From: Mesocentrotus franciscanus
Lineage: Eukaryota > Echinodermata > Echinoidea > Camarodonta > Strongylocentrotidae
Direction of reading: 5' to 3'
Assembly (NCBI GenBank): GCA_037976565.1
Contig: CP137680.1
Span: 28,944,348 to 29,008,347, forward strand
Length of the DNA stretch: 64,000 nucleotides
Shown here: piece after piece, positions 11,430 to 23,200 of the stretch
Position numbering within the stretch: position 1 is the stretch's first letter
How the letters are laid out: every line of letters starts with the position of its first letter
The notes under the pieces: model-generated
Told to the model about the DNA's origin: nothing
Databases searched by the model: none
The model's input: only the letters and a program-made list of their open reading frames with translations
Position numbers and translations under genes: made by a program

Positions 11430-11682
11430 ATCACGTCAACTCCCTGTTATAACAACAATAATATTGTTTACCCAGGAAAGCCTCATCAGCACCAATGCTG
11501 TTCTTCCTGAGGGCCCTGCGACCATTATCATCCCAGTAACTGCCAATTACCCATGTACACCGAGATAAACAGGGGCAAATGGGGGTTAATGCCTTTCCAA
11601 AGGACGTTACTGTCAGGATGGAATTCGAACCCTTAACCCTTGGATTGAGAGTCAAGTGAATGAACCACTATACAACGATACC
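11430..11682 (-). mobile_element. tRNA-derived SINE
   Basis: On the minus strand the 5' part reads like a tRNA: TATAGTGGTTCATTC (box A-like) and GGTTCGAATTCC (box B) about 40 bases later. The body follows, and the 3' end reads CTTTCCTGGGTAAACAATATTATTGTTG, typical of SINE tails. An ATT microsatellite lies about 100 bases beyond. SINEs are transcribed by RNA polymerase III from such boxes and moved by a partner LINE. Confidence 0.65.
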
Positions 11683-11896
11683 ATCATATAAGCATGGACG
11701 CTTTTGATCTGTATTACACTTCCTCTGTACCTATTTATATATAGCTGTAAAAACATGAATGTATTAGGTGTTCCATATTTATAATCACCATGATCACCAA
11801 AAAGGGCGTATGTGAAATATTGTGCCCATAATCGATCTCTGTTATATCATGGACCATGGTTATATTCACATATATATGCAGTTTGGCCAACTTGGT

Positions 11897-12302
11897 TTAA
11901 AGGTAAAGACCAGTTTTGGAAACGCCCCTCTCTCAAAAAAATGAAATGGAAGCTCTCATTACCAATCATGTGAAAGAATATGTTTTTACTAATACGTGAT
12001 GATACAAATTTTGCTGGGAAAGTCGGGAAACCGCCTACTAATTGATATATTTGGTAAATTATTATATCTATTGGGACCAAATAGATATCGCGCACGTGGT
12101 CGCGTAGTCCCATATACATCTTTCTGTGTACAGTGCTTGTAACTTTACCAAGACTGGGCCAAATTTGTTATCATTTTGATGATTCCAGAACCTTGCAGTA
12201 CATACCAATACCTTTATGCTAGATGATCAACCTTTTCTGATCGATTTCACAACGTTTCTTTCACAATGCAATCGCATGACCAGAACTGGTCTTTCTCTTT
12301 AA
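11897..12302. mobile_element. TTAA-site MITE, family 1
   Basis: TTAAAGGTAAAGACCAGTTTTGG at the left and CCAGAACTGGTCTTTCTCTTTAA at the right. Same core as the copy at 3967, including TGATGATACAAATTTTG and CCCATATACATCTTTCTGTG. Confidence 0.85.
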
Positions 12303-12765
12303 ATTGAAAATTGCGTATATTCTTTTGTTTTTTTGTTTGTGCAACAAAGCGCTTTTCACTTCATTGGTAATGTTGCATGGACTCTGAATACAAGTAACCA
12401 AGTAATCAACCACACCTGGTTTGGTGAACTTTGTAGGGCCTATATAGATGTCTCTTAATGTGTCCATTTGGGTGTTTCTCGCTCTCGCGGCGTCCACCCC
12501 CCCCCCCATAACTTGAAGGACCAGCATTTAAAATAAGTTAACAGAACATTTTGCACTCTCTCTGTAAGGCATTCGGCTTCTCGACGCCACTGTTATTTAT
12601 GAGTACAGCAATAATATCCATGAGGTCATTTATTCATGTACAAGATTATTTGAGGTAACATCGAACCCCTGCATAGCCTCATGTGTAGAATTGGCTAATA
12701 AATTGTGTGTGTATTGGCGGGGTAGATCATACATGAGTAGAAGAAACTAATTACTTAAAATTTCA
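12303..12765. other. Intergenic, nothing recognised
   Basis: A C-rich run lies at 12498-12508. No gene or repeat boundary was identified. Confidence 0.4.
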
Positions 12766-13241
12766 TTAACAAATTGGAAAACACAAAATTGGTTGCAGAT
12801 ATTTAGTTGAAGAGTCCCTGTATCAGGTAAACCAGCAAATGTAAGTAAATTAAGACCTGCTTCCATTGATTCTGTTTGGTGTGTTTTACACTAGTGCAGC
12901 AGTGTATTCGCATCTCGCACACAGGCTTAGTCCCATACGTGCCATTAAGTGTCGGTTCCACTGATTGGTACAATAACAATAAGTATAAAATCGACAACAT
13001 TGGGGTTTCAAGCTCCAAGACTTTATTAACAAATAAAAACAAAGAAAAGCTGTCTAAAAACCTAAAATATTGACTACTTTTTAATAAAATATAATATAAA
13101 ATACATTATGTTTTATCATTCTTTGCCCATATTCATAACACCTTATTAAGCTAGTTATCAACTAATTACACAGCCTACAGTAGTCGCACTGTATATATAG
13201 GTCTATAGTAATATAGGTTGCTTTTTGGGGGTCAAAACGAC

Positions 13242-13268
13242 TTGATGAAGACGTAATGTACGTCGAAA
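13242..13268 (+). ncRNA. Hammerhead-like motif, copy 1
   Basis: Reads TTGATGA, A, a perfect 5-bp stem GACGT/ACGTC with loop AATGT, then GAAA. This is the order of the hammerhead ribozyme core (CUGANGA, stem II, GAAA), except that the first core base is T rather than C. Such motifs are known in Penelope-like retroelements. Activity is doubtful because of the changed base and no convincing stem I. Confidence 0.35.
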
Positions 13269-13482
13269 TTTTGTGATCTAAGAAAAGCTGTTAGATATAA
13301 AACATGAATCTTCTCGTCTTCTCGTCTTCGTCATTTATTGCGTCATCTTATGCCAACACGTGGACTTATTATCAGGTATGTACTATAGAGTATTGTATAC
13401 TACACTATAGTAATGGTAATGTATAGTTAGTTTACATTGATATATTATATGTTTTTATGGAGTTGGGCCTTCATGAACATCA

Positions 13483-14027
13483 TTAAAGTACAAGTCCACT
13501 CCACTGAAAAGTTGAGCTGATTAGATAGACAAAAATCTAAAAAGCCCAAATATAACTTGGTTTTGGAAAATGGTGCTCAGATTTATTTTTAATAATTTTT
13601 TTTAATGAGCAAAAAACAAGTTAATGAGCGAGTCGGTTGTGACGTAGGGTCCTCACATCACAGATTCGTAATGTAACCAAATTTAATGCATACGTCTTTG
13701 TGAAGTGCCTCGATACAAACTATTTCATTCACCTGATAAGAATAATGAAACACTATTATTCTTATCAGGTGAATAAATAGTTTGTATAACTTCACACGTA
13801 TGCATTTTTTATATATTGTCAGAATGTATACCGCTGGCACTTTCGTTGTGAGGAGCATACGTCACATCCGTACAGCAATATAAATGTTTTGCTCGAAATA
13901 ACCGAAACAAAAATCGCTCTTAAAAATCACCTGATTGAAGTACGCCCGTGATATTTGGCAGATTTAACCTTTGATTTATTTACAACATGTTATAATTTTT
14001 GAAAATCGGAGTGGACTTGGGCTTTAA
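13483..14027. mobile_element. TTAA-site element (545 bp) with proven empty site
   Basis: TTAAAGTACAAGTCCACTCC at the left and GGAGTGGACTTGGGCTTTAA at the right. The duplicate block has at 39035 an uninterrupted CGTCATTAAAA..TTGCAGTCATTATTCAT, so it preserves the pre-insertion site with one TTAA. Inside is a long hairpin (13713-13787: ATACAAACTATTTCATTCACC pairs with its downstream complement) related to the foldback at 16346. Confidence 0.9.
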
Positions 14028-14144
14028 AAAAAACTATCGCAGTCATTATTCATCTCAGTACATATTTTAACATTACAAGCATGCAATGGAAGACACTTCT
14101 AAACCAGTTTGCAGGCACAAACCCTTGTCCTTCGTTTTGCGTAA

Positions 14145-14437
14145 GTCCATAAAAAAATTTAAAAAATCATGTTTAGCGTCCCCGCCGGCTTCCTTTTTGG
14201 GGCCGCCTGCTTTTTTGTTTTGCTTTTTTGTTTTGCTTTTTTTCCTTCTATTTGTTGTTGTTTTTGTTTTAATGAAAATACATGAAAAACATACTGCTAA
14301 AATAGTCTTTTCTGAATTAAAAAAAAATAAGTAAACATAATAAACGCTGGCGGCCATCTTGAAAATAGCCCGAAAAAAGGGCCCTCTCCTTCCTATTTTC
14401 AAAAAGGCAGGACGCTAAACATGTTTTTTTAATGGCC
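14145..14437. mobile_element. TAA-site MITE (293 bp) with empty site
   Basis: Inverted ends share CATGTTTAGCGTCC preceded by A-rich (G)(G/T)CCAT(A/T)AAAAAA. Flanked by TAA on both sides (14142-14144, 14438-14440). The duplicate block reads ACGTAACTATGTCTGC at 39150, with a single TAA. The 3-bp TAA duplication suggests a PIF/Harbinger-type element. Confidence 0.8.
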
Positions 14438-14999
14438 TAACAGTGTCTGCAACTTTGAGACTACACTGATACCATATTACATAGGCTCTGTACTTAAGCT
14501 GCTCCGGACACAGTCAGATACTGACAGAACTAGGCTCTGCTCATGACTTTTGGATTTGTGGTCAAGAGTCAAATTAGAGTATGTGCCTGCAGACTACTTC
14601 TAAATTGGGTGAACCAATTACATCTGCTTTCCATTTAAACCTAACTACTGTAAGATCTTAACTCTCCTGTTCACTGTTTTGTTGCAATTTCAACATGCAC
14701 ATAATAAGCTGCAAACATATTATGGATACATAAAAACTTAATAAGAAATATTTGCAAAAAGTCGTACAGAACTACAATGACAGCTGTCAACTAACTAATT
14801 ACGTAGCACATCAACATATTAAGTCGAGAACGGTGTCTAGGAAAGTTTAATGAATTTGGGCCCTGATAATGATTTAAAATGTATCTTGCCGGTAAGCCTT
14901 ATTTTTTTTTACAGCATTTTGATACGAGCCCCATTATCTATTATTCCAAGAGCTATCTATACTGTGCATTATTTTGCTGCAGCGTCTACATAAACTTAA

Positions 15000-15747
15000 T
15001 GTGACTCTCACACTCTGCCGTGTAGGCCTACCGTGTGCCACCGTGCGCGAAAATGTCTGCGGACGGTGAAGAACGGCGAGGGCACACGGTGGTTCGTTAT
15101 CAAAGCGGGCAACACGTTAATAGGGCGTTGGCGCTTATTTACACCCGGTGGGACCCGGCGAAAGTTTTGGGCATGTTCAAAACTTTGGCCGGCTGGCACC
15201 GGCTGGCACCGGCCGCAAGTAAGCGGCAAGAGGACGGTGTTGAACGGTATGAGGACGGTATGAATACGTTATGAAAACGGTCACACTGTATGAACACGTT
15301 CACAACACGCTCATAACCCGTTACAGAACGGTGATGAACGGCCGTTCAAATCGGGGTATTTATGGCAGTCGTGTCATGACGTCAGCAGTCCGGGGACTCG
15401 CTCACAGGACGCTCCGAGCGGTGAGGGGACGCTAAGTGACTGGTAGGTGGCTGCTACAAACCCGGTGCACACGTTCGAGACCCAGTATGGGCCCGGTATG
15501 GAAACGGCCAAAATTTTCAACAAAAGTCAATCTGGGCGGTGAAGACGGTAGCACGTTCAACACCCGGTATGCGCCCGGTGAGAACGGTCAGAAGATGGCA
15601 ACGAAACGGTGAAAAGATTAATTTTATGATTTTTTTTTTTTGCGGCCGGGGACAAGTTCGCTCAAAACCCAACGTTCTGGACTCTGTTGTTTTTTAATAG
15701 CCCGGCAGGTGGACGGTAGGCCTACACGGCAGAGTGTGAGAGCTCCA
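15000..15747. mobile_element. TAA-site element (748 bp) made of AACGGT-like words
   Basis: Ends TGTGACTCTCACACTCTGCC and, reversed, TGGAGCTCTCACACTCTGCC, followed inward on both sides by GTGTAGGCCTACCG. TAA duplications at 14997-14999 and 15748-15750. The related sequences at 39966 and 40600 lack the insert. The interior repeats short words (ACGGT, CACGTT, GACGGTA) without a fixed period. PIF/Harbinger-like by target site; no transposase. Confidence 0.8.
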
Positions 15748-16138
15748 TAAGAATGATATTATACTCTCGGTTAAAAGAAACTTATTAAAAAGATATTTAC
15801 AAATTTATTTCTTCAAAAGAGAAATAGAAAGCGTGTCTATTGCATGCGCATACAACTTTGGAGTAGCAACCAATACTGCCTATCGATTTACATGTAATTA
15901 TAAGACTGATTAGTGTTATATTACTACTGCATATTAAACAAAGATCGCTATACACAGAACAGATTGACAGTCAAGATGAATAAATTATTTGGTAACCAAT
16001 ATCTATTTTGATTTGAAAGCAATTGATTCAATTACACAAATTATGAATTTTCAAGAGGGCAGTTTCATTCAAAGAGGAAGTACAGTCTTAAGGAAGGGTA
16101 TTCTACTGACATTACTTCAGATCAGTGCCATTGATTAG

Positions 16139-16283
16139 GAGAGTTTGGCCCCGAGTTTGGCCAACCCGATTCGATTTGGACACAATATGGCGACTATTGC
16201 TTTGCTGGGCAAGCACACAACAAAATAATATACGCCATGTTGTGACCCAGTGAAACCAAGTTGGCCAAACTCTGTGTATAGAT
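16139..16283. mobile_element. Short TIR MITE
   Basis: GAGAGTTTGGCC and GAGTTTGGCCAAC at the left mirror GTTGGCCAAACTC at the right; the centre has CACAATATGGCG against CGCCATGTTGTG. Boundaries are approximate. Confidence 0.5.
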
Positions 16284-16345
16284 GGCTCTGCTTCAGATCA
16301 ACGTATACTGCCATCTGCTGCTCACAATGCCCACATGCATCACAA

Positions 16346-16664
16346 ATAGACCATTTTCGTAATGTAATCAAATTTGATACATAAATCTTTGTTATTAAAG
16401 TACCATGTTACACATTTATTTCGTTTACCTGTTACAAATAATTGTATTTCAATTGTCAGAATGCAAATTGCGTACAGTAATTGTTGCTAGGTATATAGGA
16501 CAAACAGTATGGCTTAATTGTCCTACCTAAAAACACGGAATGTCTGTAATTCGTATTCTATTGATATACAAAAATTTTGTAACAGGTGAATGAAATAATT
16601 TGTAACGATGCACTTAACAAAGATTTCTGCATCAAATTTGTTTACATTACGAAATGGCCTATTA
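16346..16664. mobile_element. Foldback MITE with long inverted arms
   Basis: Left arm AAATAGACCATTTTCGTAATG, continuing TAATCAAATTTGAT, pairs with the right arm ATCAAATTTGTTTACATTACG...GGCCTATT. The arms continue inward (ACCTGTTACAAAT against TTGTAACAGGTGAATGAAAT), over 100 bases each. Related sequence sits inside the element at 13483. Confidence 0.75.
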
Positions 16665-16933
16665 CATATGACGGGTGCGAGATGATCCTTGGGTACAGAA
16701 ACCGGAAATCCTCTATGAACGCCTTCACCGAAAGATGACGCAATTAGAAATATATTACAGCAGTGGTAGCGATGTCGTTAAATACCCTGCCTTTAAATTC
16801 CCATAAGAGTAGAATCTATTGAATGAAGACTGAATTTATAAAGTCTTCTAGAAGTCAATAAGCCGGTGGGGATAAAGTTGTGAAAGAATATGACGTATTA
16901 AAAACAAAACTATGTACATTCATGTTTGTATTG

Positions 16934-17113
16934 TTAGGGGTAACGATTCAAAGTGACCTCAAATGGAACATTCATATTGACAAAATTGTGTCAAAAGCCA
17001 GTCGCAAAATGCACATGATGTCTACTCTGAAAAAAGTTGGCCTACCAAATCGGTAAATCTTTGTGGAGTGCATGATCCGTTTAGTACTTTGTCTTTGTCC
17101 ATTTTCTAATTCT
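16934..17113 (+). pseudogene. LINE ORF2 C-terminal fragment
   Basis: Reads LGVTIQSDLKWNIHIDKIVS and continues SKASRKMHMMSTLKKVGLP, then a stop. The next frame segment resembles the ..R.VL.Y..PV.NS part that follows in CR1/Jockey-type reverse transcriptases. Only the C-terminal domain is present. It ends about 45 bases from the gene B polyadenylation signal. Confidence 0.7.
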
Positions 17114-17157
17114 GTGAAGTAGCTTTTGCTGATATTTACTTTTAATTATTCAGATTC

Positions 17158-17163
17158 TTTATT
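17158..17163 (-). terminator. Polyadenylation signal of gene B
   Basis: AATAAA on the minus strand 17 bases after the TGA stop. Its position fits a very short 3' UTR; other signals further downstream cannot be excluded. Confidence 0.6.
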
Positions 17164-17179
17164 CACAATGTAAACATAT

Positions 17180-17272
17180 TCAACGATGCAACACTTGGTA
17201 GTCATCACTGGCCTTTCCTCGGCCGTCACGGAGCTCTTGGTATTGCGAGATGACGCAGATTAGACACATAAT
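17180..17272 (-). CDS. Gene B exon 6 (end of TM4, tail, stop)
   Basis: Acceptor TTTTTTCAG, then [20 protein letters not shown] and [13 protein letters not shown]. Homologous to 43474-43551 until the codons for GRGKAS, after which the two genes differ completely. Confidence 0.8.
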   Translation of the reverse strand: MMCLICVISQYQELRDGRGKASDDYQVLHR

Positions 17273-20200
17273 CTGAAAAAAGAGAGATAAAATGTCAGAA
17301 TCGTTTTTTTTAAAGCAACATGAGAATTGTCTTGAAAAAAATTACCCAATTAATACAACTTTGTTTGAAACCTTATACACGCCGATACATTCTACAACTC
17401 TTTAATTCATTTAGTTTATTTCAGTACTGTTAAGTGGACACAGATGACCCTCTATTTGGTTTTTAAAAAACACTCTACTCTCAGCGTTTTTTTTCATTTA
17501 ATGTTTTTGTAGAATTATTAGTGCTTTGGAACCCGTATTGATCAAATCGTGCACTTTGTTTAATAATGAAAATGTATATCTTACACAGTACTCAGATATG
17601 CGATTTCACTACTAAAAGTATATTCTTTCATTTCTGATGTTTGATGGCGATGTTCTGTTCAAATGTTGAATAATGCTATAGGAGGTTTTCAACTAAATGA
17701 TTAAATGGTTAGTGTATAAAATGAGAAATATTACTCGTTTCATCATAAAAATCGTCTAGAAGCCATATGAGTTATAATGGCGTTAAAAAACATTTTGATC
17801 TAATATTCCATACGTATCAACTAGGTTTAGTCTCAAATATTTATTCTGGTCACTGATAGAGAAGTATTAAATGTGGACATAGTATTTGAGTAGCTTCCTC
17901 GTTCCTATTATTTCCACGTGGAAGAATATCATACTAGCAATGCCATCTGAAAAGATTTGCTCTTGAAATGCTCCCATATTTCCAAATATGGCCAGAAATA
18001 TTTTACAACTTTGGACCCCATTCTGAGGCGACAAATTTTTAATATATAGTATCCATATCGATGTAAAGTTATCCTCGCCGTCTGTTCTTTTCAACAAGGT
18101 TTGTTCGGCTTTTAAAAATTTGTATACTAATGTATAGTCCTTTTAATTAAAGAACCTCATAATATTGTCCCTATTTCTTGTAATCAATATTCTATTATAA
18201 CCGATTTATAGTTTCTTTAACGGAGAATTGACATAACCAGCACAGACTACATCATTCTCTTCAACATTAACCCTTTATATACCACACACATTATCTCCCT
18301 GTGACACATAGTAATTATCATGGGATTGCCTGGCCTGGCCTGGCCTTGCCTGACTGCCACCGTCAGTTGCTGGCGATTAGCGACTACATCTGCACATCTT
18401 CTTGTTGTCTTTCTCCATTTATTTCTGTCCTGTGCAAATCTTTTAGCTTCTGAATATGTGAGACCTGTCCATTCTTTGATGTTATCAAACCACTGCTTTC
18501 TTTGTCTGCCTCTTTCATTTTCCCTTCTACTTGGCTTTTTATTATTTGTGCTGCTAAGGGGCTCCCACTATCATGGGATAGATATATACATACCAAAGAA
18601 TCCAAGATTGATTGTTTCCAGGGCAAGATTAATTCATACCGGTTAATCTATAAAACGGGTTGCCTTGGAGTTAATCAAGACTTGACATTGGTAACTTTGC
18701 AAACCCATTGTGTTGCACAAAGCAATCAATCCGCCTACTGTTTTGTGCATAATTGCACGTGTGGCAAAGGAGCAACCGTGCAGAGAGGAAAAGAAAGCAA
18801 GCGAACTGTTAAAATACATGTACTTACGTTGAGGGCAGTAAATAGGAGCCAGACGACAAAGGTCACGATCAGTACAACAGATGCGAGTCCCTTAAATAGA
18901 ATAAAACGAGAAAAAAGCCTATATAAAATACAATCATATCATTTTGGTAAACCAAAGTTTACGAAATTAATTTTCAGCGACAGCTTTTAGAAAAAGAAAT
19001 AGGTAGACGGTTTTATTAATAGGAGACCATAAGTTTGAGGTGTCTTTTAATGTCTTAAAGAAAGAATCACAATAACGTTCTTTTATTGCTTTTTATCGCC
19101 TACATATATAGTCTATAGGCCTATATAATTAATATAGAGATTATCATATTTAACAGAAATTATCGTTTATGGGATTAATTTGTAAACGAATATCTTTTAT
19201 ATTATTTTTTTTAAATATTTAAAGCTTACAACATGCTTTGTAATAAAACGTCTTTGTAGTAGAACTGTTGAGTTATCCTTTTCATATTTGAAGTCTTCAC
19301 ATCAAAATTTAGGAATCGCCATTAATATCACTTTGAAGCAAGGAGGTAGAAGAAGTTATCCCCTTGCTTTGAACGGGAACAATTGGAGTGTCCCCTCTGA
19401 CCCCAACCTGTTGACGCATTTAGGTACGCCCCCTCCCAGTGGATACGCCATCGGATAAAATCACTTACGAGGAGGACGAATATGATAATCCATGCAATGG
19501 CTTGTAAAGACATAAACGTCATGATCACCACCATGTAAGGAATCAACATCGTCCTGTTGTCCTGCATAATTAATAGATAGAAATAGACATCCATCAACCA
19601 AAAATATTGAACTATCATCTGAGGAATTAATAAAGTCAACGAAATCCTTTTCAGATTTGATAAATTATTACAAATGCAATTGACTGGAAGCTGTTTAAGA
19701 AAAACAACCCGAGATTGCCAATTGCAATTAAAGGTAGAAGATATATGAATGATGTATTAGGCCAGCGTTTTTCAAACTTTTGTTATTTACGTCACCCTTT
19801 TAAGAAATAAAGAGTTTCGCGTCACCCCAATCCCAAATTCATCAAAGAATATTCATTTTGCATCATTTTGGCGCTCGTCAAATTCCATTAACACATGTAG
19901 GGTCATATTCGTTTCTAAATTTTGCAAGCGAGCGAAGCGAAAGAGAAAAAAGAGTTTTACCATTTTCAAATGGTTAAACAAGAAATATTTTGTATTCAAC
20001 ACTCGTGAAAAAATATGCTCTAGAAAAGTACTTTATACGGGTACCTCGATACCGCACCTACATAAATTAAAAAAAAAAAAATCATATATTCGATTATGAC
20101 CTCGATACGCGAATATGAGGATATTCGGGCATCTCGTCATATACTCTAGCAGTTTCTGAAATTTTATTTCACGAAATCAACGTTATTCCAAAATAATTCT

Positions 20201-23200
20201 TTGATATACCTAAATTTCTCTCTCGGCATCCCTAAAGAAGTCTTGCAGCACCCTAGGGTGCCACGGCAAACCGGTTGAGAAACGTTGTATTATGCTTACG
20301 ATTTTGACGAAATACGTATTGTCTTTTCGATCCCACATTTGACATGAGTTCCTGAATGGGATAGTGAATTAAACACTGAATATCAAAGGACAAACACTTT
20401 CTTCACCGAAGTAATCTAACAATCTTGATAATGCTTTTCCCCAAAAAAATCTATACATTTGATTGGTGTTTTTTTGTGTATCTATTATCGCATTATTGAT
20501 AATCTTTATTTTTATGGCCGCATTATATTTCACGGTTGTATTTATCCAGTATTAGTTCTGTTATTCCCGAGGGCCCTGTGCATGCAACCCCAGTTTTAGA
20601 CGATTACCGTCACGTGGTTGGAGAGTGGCAAATGTCTCTCTCTCTCTCTCTAGCTCCTCCACAATGTCCGTCATTCTAACCATGGATGTTAGGTCCATGC
20701 TCTAACACTCTCCCTCCGCTCCTCCCCTCTTTCCTCTCTCTCTCTCTCTCTCTCTCTCTATTTCTCTTTCTTTCTCTCTATCTCTTTCTCTCTCTCTCTC
20801 TATATATAGCTCTGTCATTGTCCCTGTAACTCGTCTCTCTGACCTACCTGGGACACGCCCACTAAGAGAACAATAGATGCGATGAGAAGATAAGCGGCGA
20901 CAATAATATTAATACTGCTTGCTGCATAGATCCCATCAACAACCGGTCCTTTAAATAATAATCACAAAAAGAAAATAAGTAAGAAGAAATACGATAATCA
21001 TTAGCATGAGGAAGGTCAATCTTTAACCCTTTCGAGACAGCAATATGTGAAGGGCTAACTTGATAATTTTTCTTGTATTGCTACACTGTTACTTATATCT
21101 ACAATATGTATGTATTTAGCTATGTCAAATGTTTTTTTTTACAGTGATTTTGAACCTTTCAAGGTGTTTGCCATTTTGAGGATTTTTAAGACTTATGTTT
21201 CCTTCTTTTAATTTCCTGGCGTCGAATGTGTGTCTTTCTTTTCATGCACCTTGTGTGTTTTGTATGGCTCTTACTCAAAACTTGCTATGGAACCGTGAAA
21301 ATGGAATGCTTGTCTCGAAAGGGTTAAAATAAATGTGAAGAAAAGTAAATAAGATGTATCTATAGTATAAATTATCTATAACAGGGGACATCCCTGTAAA
21401 ACGACATCTTTGGAGACTGACAGCTCACGGAGCGATATCGATGGTCTATTAGACTCTAGAAGGGTCATCAAAAGGTCCACGAGACCGAAATATCAATATC
21501 GTAGGCTGTCGGTTTCGTGACCACTTTTGTATAACGCCTACCAAGATGGTCAATCTACCCTCTGTCGTGTGGTTAATTTAAACCAACTGAATTACTAAAT
21601 TAGACTGAAAACTACACAGTATTTTATCATTTTGCTAGGTTATATGCCCAATCAAGAAAGATCTCATATGTAATCGAACTCGGTGGGATCTCTTGGTTTC
21701 TTTTCACTTTCTCCCGTTCTCTCTATCGCGCAATGCCTAACACACTGTACGTTTCAAGTACCCTAAAAGTGCAAATTTTACTTCAATCAGACGAGTGCCC
21801 CTTTTTCTTTCTACATATTTACCCCTGCTCGTATCTCATAAGTGCCCCTATTAAAATCTGATAGGTGCCCCTTTTACTTTGACAAATTCCCCTTTCCTTC
21901 GTAATAAATGCCCCGTTCCCCTTCGTATTGATAAGAGTGAGACAGTGAACTGCTTGAATTACCTGTAATATCATGACTGATGAAGGCTTTGACAAACACA
22001 GCAAAGTTCCAGGACCATAACGCTACATAGATGCAGCTGATTATCTGTGATTAAATAAATGAAAACATGAAGAATGTAAAGTTCGAAAATCAGATCTACT
22101 TTAATTCCCGAGTAAAACAACCCATGATGAAGTAGATTTAGCAACATAAAGGTAAAACACAAAAATAGGCCTTAATTACACAGACCCTGTAGAGTTATTA
22201 CATAGACCCTGTAGAGTTATTACATAGATATTTCAAACGGAGCAAATTAACGGACTTTTGGCCTGTGTTCATTCGAGCGTATTTATATATTCCTCCGTGG
22301 GTCGTTTCAGTTCCTTCCTATGGTCAAGTGCTGCAATGTGAGATAAATATTCAGGTGTGGTCTCAGCTTGGCGCGGTGTGACTTTTGCGGTATTTCAAAT
22401 ATTATGCTTATCTTGAGACTCGGTGTAAAAGCAGGGTATTTTATCAACATTGCTACCACTGCTGTAATGTATTTTAAATTGCGCCATCTTTCGGTTAAGG
22501 CGTTTGCAATACAGTCGTTAGCCTTTGCAAACGCGGTTGCAAGACGGTGTCGCTAAAGGTCATTTTGATTCGCCAATGCTATAGTGACCACGTTACCATA
22601 ATTATGGTTCCTATATAAAATCGACCCATTGAGTAACAGGAGTTAGCAAAAGGTCCCAAACATTCACAAATAGTGGCAAAGGATTGGCAAATAGTTGGTA
22701 ATCTTTGCAAAAACTGTCGCTAACAATTGCTTACAGTCGCTAATAGTCGCCAACTGCCTTTCGCAAACACTTTCGCAAAAATTCGCTCAAAATATGTTGC
22801 TAATTGTCGCTAAACATAGCTAAAATTCGCTAAATGTCGCAGAGGCGAATCCTGATTTTCGCCAACATTCGTCAGAAAAGTTGGCGAATCCGTTCGTTAG
22901 CATTCGCCGCTCAGTGAGATACATATATCTGAAAAACAAAAGGCTGTTCGTAGCTTTACATCTCGCTCTCCCTATAATATACGCAGTACAAAAAGCTCAA
23001 ACGTGTAGAGAAAAGTTTCCAATAACTTAAAGGATAATTATAGGATGGCTATAGTGAACATGTATCCTAATTGTAAATTTTATTCTCTGAATGTAAGATG
23101 GGCTTAGAGAAAGCGCCAAAACGAGGGAGAAATTATTCTTGAAGCAGGGAACAGGGAGATGTTATATTTCTACAAGAAACTTATAGTTCTAAGGACTTCA

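Larger units (their letters stand above)
12770..15940. repeat. Intergenic block of the tandem segmental duplication, copy 1
   Basis: Matches 38240-40140 in the same orientation and order (AATTGGAAAACACAAAATTGG near 12772 and 38260; GTCGGTTCCACTGATT near 12951 and 38437; ACACGTGGACTTATTATCAGG near 13357 and 38900; GACACTTCTAAACCAGTTTG near 14090 and 39095). It differs by three precise insertions, listed separately. The parent sequence is non-coding and unidentified. Confidence 0.85.

Noticed and set aside
13242..13268. Calling this an active hammerhead ribozyme
   Set aside because: The invariant first core base is changed and stem I is not convincing, so only a motif-like call was kept.
15008..15274. 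Overlapping 73-79 codon frames
   Set aside because: They lie in the word-repeat interior of a TIR element on both strands and three frames.
22368..22556. [10 protein letters not shown]... frame, also at 57360
   Set aside because: Shared only because intron 1 was duplicated; the two diverge in frame.
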